Below, in pieces: positions 1 to 4,077 of a stretch of 6,229 bases of DNA; the stretch's first letter is position 1, and every line of letters begins with the position of its first letter. The translations under genes and the position numbers were made by a program. The DNA is taken from assembly GCA_958414825.1 (NCBI GenBank), contig CATYXQ010000077.1:1-6229 (forward strand), given 5' to 3'. The notes beneath the pieces were generated by a model, which saw only the letters and a list, made by a program, of their open reading frames with translations, made no database searches and was not told where the DNA came from. Origin of the DNA: an uncultured Eubacteriales bacterium. Lineage in GTDB: Bacteria; Bacillota; Clostridia; Oscillospirales; CAG-272.

Positions 1-228
1 TCGCTTGGCTTTTTCTCAATTATCCGTATTGAGAGACCGGCACAATATCTGGTCAACGTAGCCGAATACTGCATCCCCGATAAAGAATGTGTGCCCAGTG
101 AAGACGATGATCCTTGTGGACTCTTCAAGAGTATGGCATTCCCGGTTAACGAATTTTATCCCCCGTCTTTGCCGAATTTGTCCGGAGACAATAACGGAAT
201 TTGCTGTAACCGCAACAGAAATCGGTAA
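1..228 (+). CDS. C-terminal fragment of a Cys-containing protein, possibly a clostridial spore-surface protein
   Basis: An open frame runs from the first base of the window to a TAA at 226-228. It gives 75 residues with no start inside, so the 5' end lies upstream. The visible tail contains YCIPDKECVPSEDDDPCGLF and then FPVNEFYPP, and ends in an Asn/Arg-rich stretch with a Cys pair (GICCNRNRNR). From memory, tails of the form DPC-x-LF...FP-x-x-EF-x-PP occur at the C-terminus of clostridial proteins linked to spore coat or exosporium, some with DUF3794 (SPOCS) domains. The assignment is tentative because the main domain is outside the window. The composition (Cys pairs, acidic DDD, Pro-rich end) and an immediately following hairpin at 242-273 support a real gene end. 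An overlapping minus-strand open frame at 16-234 is considered its shadow. Confidence 0.5.
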   Translation, partial: SLGFFSIIRIERPAQYLVNVAEYCIPDKECVPSEDDDPCGLFKSMAFPVNEFYPPSLPNLSGDNNGICCNRNRNR

Positions 229-241
229 TTTCAATTTTATC

Positions 242-273
242 TCAGAACAGCCGTGAAATCACGGCTGTTCTGA
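242..273. terminator. Bidirectional hairpin between convergent genes
   Basis: This is a perfect 15-base inverted repeat (arms 242-256 and 259-273, TCAGAACAGCCGTGA and its complement) with only AA between the arms. On the + strand it is followed by AATTTT, a weak U-tract. On the minus strand no real T-run follows. It lies 13 bases after the stop of the upstream + gene. Its downstream arm contains the stop codon (259-261) of the minus-strand methyltransferase gene. It most likely ends the + transcript and may also act on the opposing one. Confidence 0.7.
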
Positions 274-1044
274 ATTTTGACGGAATATTTCATAAGCAAA
301 GATTGTGGCTGCAGAAGCTGCAGAAAGGGAAGCGGAAAAATCGCGGCCGTACTCTATGCGCACAACGCTATCGGCTTCTTTTAGTACAGACGCCGCTATT
401 CCTCGTTTTTCTCCGCCCACAATCAAAAATATCGGCTTTATGAGATCTGCATGATAAATGGAGATCGAATTTTCTTTTTCTGCGCAAAGTACTTTATATC
501 CTTTTTTATGAAAAAAACGCGCGGCTTCTTCGGCGCTTGCCGTATACATCGGAAATCGTTCGGAAGCGCCGGCAGAAGCTCGTGCTACGATGCCGGCGGC
601 GCTGAGCCAGTTACGGCGAGGAAGAATGATACCATCTGCGCCCGCTGCATATATAGAGCGCAGGGAATAGCCAAAATTATAGGGGTCTTCTATTCCGTCG
701 AGCATCATATAAAAGCCATTTGATACGATGGCTGCGGAAGAAGATTCATTCAGTTCCGGGATGAGTCGGTCTGTGCATTTAGCTAAAATTCCTCCGTGAG
801 TATTGCCAATTGCGAGCCGATTGATTTCTTCTTCCGTACAACAGGTTATGGTAAAACCAAACGTTTCGGAAATTTTATGAAGATATCGCAGTTCTTTAGA
901 GCGAGCATGAGATTTTTCTTTGCTGTACATAATTTCCACAATTTTTCGTGTGCTAATCCCATTTTGATATGCATATAAAACCGAACGGATTGATGTCATT
1001 CCCTCAAAAATATTGGAAGGAAAAAATTTATCGCTTTCTTTCAT
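259..1044 (-). CDS. TrmH/SpoU-family RNA 2'-O-methyltransferase (RlmB/TrmH-like)
   Basis: The protein has 261 residues, normal for the family. It would transfer a methyl group from S-adenosylmethionine to a ribose 2'-OH of rRNA or tRNA in the cytoplasm. Residues about 10-90 match an N-terminal substrate-binding domain of the TrmH type, ending in THGGILA (82-88). The SPOUT catalytic domain follows. Motif 1 is DGIEDPYNFGYSLRS (116-130), with the conserved Asn123 and Arg129. Motif 2 is IVGGEKRG (208-215). Motif 3 is SLSAASAATIFAYE (239-252). In motif 3 the usual Asn of SLN is Ser, a departure from canonical RlmB/TrmH. The target nucleotide cannot be deduced. The ATG at 1042-1044 is preceded by GGAG (complement of 1054-1057) at 9-base spacing. 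An extended -10 element lies just upstream. The gene is divergent from spoIIID and convergent with the gene at 1-228. It is likely a monocistronic housekeeping or accessory RNA modification enzyme. Confidence 0.9.
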   Translation of the reverse strand: MKESDKFFPSNIFEGMTSIRSVLYAYQNGISTRKIVEIMYSKEKSHARSKELRYLHKISETFGFTITCCTEEEINRLAIGNTHGGILAKCTDRLIPELNESSSAAIVSNGFYMMLDGIEDPYNFGYSLRSIYAAGADGIILPRRNWLSAAGIVARASAGASERFPMYTASAEEAARFFHKKGYKVLCAEKENSISIYHADLIKPIFLIVGGEKRGIAASVLKEADSVVRIEYGRDFSASLSAASAATIFAYEIFRQNSEQP

Positions 1045-1073
1045 TTATTATATCTCCAAATTTATTTACCAAA

Positions 1074-1082
1074 ATTATAACA
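1074..1082 (-). promoter_or_regulatory. Extended -10 promoter element for the methyltransferase gene
   Basis: The minus strand reads TGTTATAAT, an exact TGnTATAAT extended -10 box, 29 bases upstream of the ATG at 1044. No good TTGACA-like -35 is present at 16-18 bases, which is acceptable for extended -10 promoters of the housekeeping sigma factor. The predicted leader is about 23 bases and includes the GGAG at 1054-1057. Confidence 0.6.
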
Positions 1083-1107
1083 TATTTAATCACCGCCTGC
1101 ATGAAAA
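1081..1107 (+). promoter_or_regulatory. Candidate sigma-E-type promoter for spoIIID
   Basis: CATATTT (1081-1087) resembles the ATATT-type -35 element of sigma-E promoters. GCATGAAAA (1099-1107) resembles the -10 element GCATACAAT. The gap between ATATT and CAT is 13 bases, in the accepted range. Transcription would start near 1113, leaving a leader of about 47 bases before the ATG. In Bacillus subtilis spoIIID is known to be transcribed by sigma-E in the mother cell, so such an element is expected. The -10 match is imperfect, so this is a candidate only. It abuts the oppositely directed extended -10 box at 1074-1082. Confidence 0.35.
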
Positions 1108-1159
1108 AAAACAAAAAATCATATATTTTAGTAAAACTTCATGAAAGCGGTACAGAGCT

Positions 1160-1435
1160 ATGGATTTTAACTCATCGAGGGAAAGATGCGAAATTCTCGG
1201 CGAATATATTGCAAGCAACAAAACGACTGTGCGTGCTGCTGCGCAAAAATTTAATATCAGTAAGAGCACCGTACATAAAGACGTTACAGAAAAATTGATG
1301 AAAAAAAACCGTTTGTTATATGAAGAAGTAAAATGTATCTTAGATAAAAATAAATCGGAAAGACATCTGCGCGGCGGTGAGGCTACAAAGCAAAAATATT
1401 TATTGCAGGGGAATAAAAACGAAGTTCATCAATAA
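1160..1435 (+). CDS. spoIIID: Stage III sporulation protein D, mother-cell transcriptional regulator
   Basis: The protein has 91 residues, close to the 93 of Bacillus subtilis SpoIIID, and aligns along its whole length. SpoIIID is a small DNA-binding protein that activates or represses many sigma-E genes and helps switch the mother cell to sigma-K. The helix-turn-helix covers about residues 22-43, with the highly conserved recognition segment ISKSTVHKDVTEKL (33-46). The basic C-terminal signature RHLRGGEATKQKY (68-80) is also present, matching the Bacillus RHLRGGEATKLKY. The ATG at 1160 gives the expected N-terminus. The ribosome binding site is weak (AAAGCGG at 1144-1150, 9-base spacing), which would limit its expression. 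It stands alone, with a sigma-E-like promoter candidate upstream and a terminator at 1447-1477. It shows that the organism belongs to an endospore-forming lineage. Confidence 0.96.
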   Translation: MDFNSSRERCEILGEYIASNKTTVRAAAQKFNISKSTVHKDVTEKLMKKNRLLYEEVKCILDKNKSERHLRGGEATKQKYLLQGNKNEVHQ

Positions 1436-1446
1436 AAATGCGATTG

Positions 1447-1477
1447 AAAAAGCCGGGCTTGACAAGTCGGGCTTTTT
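1447..1477 (+). terminator. Rho-independent terminator after spoIIID
   Basis: AAAAAGCC (1447-1454) pairs with GGCTTTTT (1470-1477). After a G-G mismatch the stem continues with five more pairs, including CTT/AAG, around a small GAC loop. The T-run is 1473-1477. It begins 11 bases after the spoIIID stop. The A-run on the left arm would let it work in both directions. Confidence 0.8.
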
Positions 1478-1556
1478 CTGATAGTATAAAAAGCAAAAGA
1501 AAAGCCCGAATTCATTGACGTGCGGCAAGGAGTGGAGATTCCGAAGCTGACATCCA

Positions 1557-1584
1557 ATTATACAAAATGCAAATTTTGTATAAT
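1557..1584. repeat. AT-rich perfect inverted repeat, candidate operator overlapping a -10 box
   Basis: ATTATACAAAAT (1557-1568) and its exact complement ATTTTGTATAAT (1573-1584) are separated by GCAA. The right arm ends in TATAAT (1579-1584), a consensus -10 hexamer. By symmetry the left arm carries the same hexamer on the other strand. No TTGACA-like -35 sits 16-18 bases upstream. The repeat ends 36 bases before the coaX-like ATG and has no T-run after it, so it is not a terminator. A 12-base-arm palindrome over a -10 box fits a repressor operator for the downstream gene. The binding protein is unknown, and an RNA stem-loop in the leader is an alternative. Confidence 0.55.
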
Positions 1585-1620
1585 AGAGGGAAGCGATTTT
1601 CCGCGAAAGGAGTTTTGCTG

Positions 1621-2397
1621 ATGATTTTTGCAGCGGATATTGAAAATACCGTTGTTCGTTTCGGATTTTACAAGAATCATACTTTGATCCATAGCGGTAT
1701 GCTATCGTCGGGAGCATCGCCGAAATGCGCTGACGAATATGTCATGATGCTTGCGCTGTTTTGCGAACAAAAAAAAATTTCGGTTTCCGAAATTACAGGC
1801 GCCGTTTTGGCATCCGTGGTTCCGCAACTCACAGAGGCCATTGTAGCGGCCGTACGTGCGGTATTTGATTGTACGCCGCTTATTGTAGCGCATGGGATCA
1901 AAACCGGTCTCAGCATACGCATTGATCATCATACACAGCTTGGTGCGGATATCGTTGCAAACGCGGTCGCCGCGGCCGGAATTTTTGAAAAACCGTTTAC
2001 CGTTGTGGATTTCAAAACTGCAACAACCATTTCAATCGTAAATGCAAACGGCGAATTTTGCGGCGGAATCATTGCGCCTGGCGTTCGTCTTTCTGCGGAT
2101 GCGCTGTCCAAGTCAACCGCCGAATTGCCGTATATCTCCTTGGATATGCCAAAATCACAGATCGGAAAAAATACGGTAGACGCCATGCAGATCGGATGTG
2201 TACTGGGCGCCGCCGCCATGGTTGACGGATTGCTCGTTCATTTTCAGAATTTATTGGGTACAAATCGTTTACAAATGGTTGCAACCGGTTATTTGGCATC
2301 GAAAGTGTTGCCTCATTGTACCCAAAACATTGCGCTCGCCCCGAATCTAACTTTAGACGGATTGGAAAGACTGTATAACTTAAATATTGGAAAATAA
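1621..2397 (+). CDS. coaX: Type III pantothenate kinase (CoaX) homologue with degenerate nucleotide-binding motifs
   Basis: The protein has 258 residues, the usual CoaX length, and is collinear with Bacillus CoaX. CoaX phosphorylates pantothenate to 4'-phosphopantothenate, the first step of coenzyme A synthesis, in the cytoplasm. The start is ATG 1621, with AAAGGAG at 1606-1612 and 8-base spacing. An in-frame ATG at 1567 lies inside the palindrome and is not used here. Recognisable family blocks are LIVAHGIKTGLSIR (87-100), LGAD (107-110), VVDF (128-131), GGIIAPG (148-154), IGKNTVDAMQ (181-190) and LTLDGLERLY (243-252). Hallmark residues have changed: DxGNTN is DIENTV (6-11), GADRI is GADIV (108-112), DFGTATT is DFKTATT (130-136), and ATGGL is ATGYL (221-225). 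The Asp residues 6, 110 and 130 remain. These changes touch the phosphate and nucleotide loops, so kinase activity is doubtful. The next gene is an ECF vitamin transporter component, which fits a pantothenate role in catalysis or sensing. The family call is firm. The activity is not. Confidence 0.85.
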   Translation: MIFAADIENTVVRFGFYKNHTLIHSGMLSSGASPKCADEYVMMLALFCEQKKISVSEITGAVLASVVPQLTEAIVAAVRAVFDCTPLIVAHGIKTGLSIRIDHHTQLGADIVANAVAAAGIFEKPFTVVDFKTATTISIVNANGEFCGGIIAPGVRLSADALSKSTAELPYISLDMPKSQIGKNTVDAMQIGCVLGAAAMVDGLLVHFQNLLGTNRLQMVATGYLASKVLPHCTQNIALAPNLTLDGLERLYNLNIGK

Positions 2398-2406
2398 TTA
2401 CCGAAT

Positions 2407-2427
2407 AAAAAGCCAATTTGGCTTTTT
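2407..2427 (+). terminator. Rho-independent terminator after the coaX homologue
   Basis: AAAAAGCCAA (2407-2416) and TTGGCTTTTT (2418-2427) form a perfect hairpin with a T-run at its end, 10 bases after the TAA of the coaX homologue. The loop is effectively three to five bases. It separates the kinase-like gene from the S-component gene, so the two are not a simple operon unless there is read-through. The symmetrical A/T arms make it potentially bidirectional. Confidence 0.8.
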
Positions 2428-2432
2428 ATAAT
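2427..2432 (+). promoter_or_regulatory. Possible -10 box for the leader ORF and S-component gene
   Basis: TATAAT at 2427-2432 begins at the last T of the preceding terminator and is 53 bases upstream of the leader ORF start. No convincing -35 hexamer is found at 16-18 bases. The element is plausible because transcription must restart after the terminator, but AT-rich DNA makes chance matches common. Confidence 0.3.
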
Positions 2433-2484
2433 ATATTTTACATTGCATCTCGATTTGAGGGCGATAGTAAGGAGTTGTTTGAAA

Positions 2485-2553
2485 ATGGAAAAAAAGACAT
2501 GCCTGGCAATGAAAATCATATTGCCTGCAACGGATGCGGAGGTGGCAAGATGA
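2485..2553 (+). CDS. Short leader ORF (22 codons) coupled to the S-component gene
   Basis: An ATG at 2485 follows a strong AAGGAG (2469-2474) at 10-base spacing and opens a 22-codon frame beginning MEKKTCLAMKIILP. Its TGA at 2551-2553 overlaps the ATG of the S-component gene (2550-2552) as ATGA, the usual arrangement for translational coupling. The peptide has no recognisable family and no run of a single amino acid that would suggest classical attenuation. It could be a regulatory leader peptide, or a chance open frame that places ribosomes near the next start. The S-component gene also has its own GGAGG (2538-2542), so coupling would not be strictly needed. Confidence 0.4.
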   Translation: MEKKTCLAMKIILPATDAEVAR

Positions 2554-3125
2554 AAACGACACCAAAGACGCTTGCCCTTGCACGCACTGCCCTGTTTGCC
2601 GCTATAGTTGTGGTTTTGCAAATTCTCTCCCCTTTGATTTCAAGTGCGTTACCGGTTACAATATCGCTCGTTATGATACCGATCGTGCTCGGCGGTATGT
2701 ATTTCGGTCCGAAAGCGGGTGCAACCCTTGGCGGTATTTTCGGTATTGTCGTTACAGTTTTTACGGTTACAGGGATGGACAAAAGCGCTTTCCTGCTTTT
2801 TGAAGCCAGACCGATTTTAACAATTTTTCTCTGCATTTTTAAGGGGATTTTAGCCGGTTGGATCGCCGCTTTGATTTATAAAGCGCTGTGCGCGAAAAAC
2901 CGTCTTATGGCCATTATTGTCTCTGCGGCTGCCGCGCCGGTGATCAATACCGGAATTTTCTGTATTTTCATGTACTTTGCATATACAGATATTTTAATGT
3001 CCTGGGCAGGCGGTACGAACATAATTGTTTATGTCCTTACCGTACTTGTGGGCATTAATTTTGTCATTGAATTTCTTTCTACCGTGATTTTGTGTCCGGC
3101 GATTGCTTCTCGCTTGAAAATGTAA
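2550..3125 (+). CDS. ECF transporter substrate-binding S component, probably pantothenate-specific (PanT-like)
   Basis: This is a hydrophobic protein of 191 residues with about six membrane segments (roughly 9-32, 36-52, 57-75, 84-111, 118-145 and 157-187), the size and topology of energy-coupling-factor S components. Such proteins bind a vitamin in the membrane and dock onto a shared EcfA-A'-T module, which is not encoded in this window. The first helix contains ALFAA (14-18), an AxxxA pattern typical of the surface that contacts EcfT. The segment GGMYFGPKAGATLGGIFG (48-65) is typical of the PF12822 family. It lacks the BioY signature, so biotin is less likely. The specificity for pantothenate is inferred from the adjacent CoaX homologue. 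Riboflavin or another vitamin is possible. The start at 2550 is set by GGAGG at 2538-2542 with 7-base spacing. The same frame stays open upstream to 2418, but that part is not hydrophobic and lacks a suitable start. Confidence 0.8.
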   Translation: MKTTPKTLALARTALFAAIVVVLQILSPLISSALPVTISLVMIPIVLGGMYFGPKAGATLGGIFGIVVTVFTVTGMDKSAFLLFEARPILTIFLCIFKGILAGWIAALIYKALCAKNRLMAIIVSAAAAPVINTGIFCIFMYFAYTDILMSWAGGTNIIVYVLTVLVGINFVIEFLSTVILCPAIASRLKM

Positions 3126-3134
3126 TTGAACGAG

Positions 3135-3174
3135 AAAAGTCGGCCTTACTTTTTAAAGCAAGGCCGACTTTTTT
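3135..3174. terminator. Strong bidirectional terminator between convergent genes
   Basis: AAAAGTCGGCCTT (3135-3147) pairs perfectly with AAGGCCGACTTTT (3160-3172). An inner CTTT/AAAG helix extends the stem after one mismatch. The T-run on the + strand is 3169-3174. The A-run at 3135-3138 gives a T-run for minus-strand transcripts. It lies between the stop of the S-component gene (3125) and the stop of the activase gene (3178), and should serve both. Confidence 0.9.
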
Positions 3175-3177
3175 ACA

Positions 3178-4077
3178 TTATTCCTGCCAGAAAGCATTCA
3201 ACCCTTTTGATTTTAAAATCCGAACTGCAGTTTCTATATCTTCGGTTACAGGTACTGCGCAGGCTCCCATGGCATACGGAATGCCCAACGCCGCATATTT
3301 ACTGCGTGACAGATCATGATATGCCAGTACCTTTACACCCAAAATCTGCGGAAATTGTTTGAGATAATCCGCGATTTTTTCCATTTCGGAAGCATTTTTT
3401 TCCGGTATATACGGGATACGGATTTCAATTTTTTTGCCGAGCGCATACAGATACTCAAAATTTTGCAGAATGAGGCGGTTTGAAACGCCCGTGCATTGTC
3501 TATGTACCTCTTCATCTATGGCTTTTATATCCACCAGATACAAATCTACAAACGGCATAACTTTTTCAAGCGCAGTTTTTGAAACTGCGAGACAGGTATC
3601 AAGCGCTGTGTGAACGCTTTCTTTTTTTAAAAGAGAAAACAATTCTGACGTAAAATCGGGCTGCAAAAGCGGTTCGCCGCCGCTGACGGTAACTCCGCCG
3701 CCGGAAGATTCAAAAAAACATTTGTCCGTTAATAAATCCGGCAGAATATCCTGAGGCGTTATTTTTTTGCCGAAAACGGAAAGCGCATGACCCTGACATA
3801 CTGTAGTACATTTTCCGCATACACTGCAAAGTTCGCGTGTATATGTATGCATTCCGTTTTTGATGCTGTGCGCACCGCTTGGGCAAACTGCGGCGCAAGC
3901 GCCGCAGTTGACGCATTTATGGGCATAGTAAGCCAGTTGAGGAGAGGCCGTATAGCTTTCCGGATTATGACACCAAGCGCAGCGGAGCGGGCATCCTTTT
4001 AAAAATAATGTGGTTCGTATCCCCGGACCGTCATGAATCTCAAAACGCTTTATATTCAGTATTGTTCCTAAGGTCAT
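3178..4077 (-). CDS. Glycyl radical enzyme activating enzyme (radical SAM, PflA-like)
   Basis: The protein has 299 residues, the normal length for activases with a ferredoxin-like insert. It reductively cleaves S-adenosylmethionine and abstracts a hydrogen from the partner enzyme's glycine to form the stable glycyl radical. The N-terminus has the family signature FEIHDGPGIRTTLFLKGCPL (12-31). The radical-SAM cluster ligands are C29, C33 and C36 in CPLRCAWCHNPES. An insert carries two further four-Cys sets for [4Fe-4S] clusters: C55, C58, C61, C65 (CVNCGACAAVCP) and C84, C87, C90, C94 (CSVCGKCTTVCQ). The SAM-binding segment GGGVTVSGGEPLLQ is at 126-139. The ATG overlaps the stop of the upstream glycyl radical enzyme gene by ATGA (4074-4077), with AGGA (complement of 4086-4089) as ribosome binding site at 8 bases. 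The pair is thus one operon and translationally coupled. The family is certain. The partner is inferred from adjacency. Confidence 0.96.
   Translation of the reverse strand: MTLGTILNIKRFEIHDGPGIRTTLFLKGCPLRCAWCHNPESYTASPQLAYYAHKCVNCGACAAVCPSGAHSIKNGMHTYTRELCSVCGKCTTVCQGHALSVFGKKITPQDILPDLLTDKCFFESSGGGVTVSGGEPLLQPDFTSELFSLLKKESVHTALDTCLAVSKTALEKVMPFVDLYLVDIKAIDEEVHRQCTGVSNRLILQNFEYLYALGKKIEIRIPYIPEKNASEMEKIADYLKQFPQILGVKVLAYHDLSRSKYAALGIPYAMGACAVPVTEDIETAVRILKSKGLNAFWQE

Noticed and set aside
16..234. Minus-strand open frame of 72 codons overlapping the first gene
   Set aside because: The + frame over the same bases has coherent protein-like motifs and ends just before a hairpin, while the minus frame has no recognisable motif or good ribosome site.
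969..1298. Plus-strand open frame of 109 codons overlapping spoIIID
   Set aside because: It covers the promoter region and the first half of spoIIID in another frame. spoIIID is unmistakable, and this frame has no family signature.
1567..1620. Upstream in-frame ATG as the start of the coaX homologue
   Set aside because: The 18 extra residues do not resemble the family N-terminus, the ATG lies in the palindrome, and ATG 1621 has a well-placed AAAGGAG.
1481..1620. Riboswitch in the coaX leader
   Set aside because: The 140-base leader lacks the conserved cores of known riboswitch classes that I could recognise, and has no terminator or sequestering hairpin next to the start codon.
1400..1717. 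Minus-strand open frame of 105 codons across the spoIIID terminator and coaX leader
   Set aside because: It crosses a terminator and the palindrome, runs into the coaX coding region, and shows no recognisable family.
2418..2549. N-terminal extension of the S component from ATG 2418
   Set aside because: The start lies within the terminator stem. The extension is polar and unlike S components, and the ATG at 2550 has a strong GGAGG.
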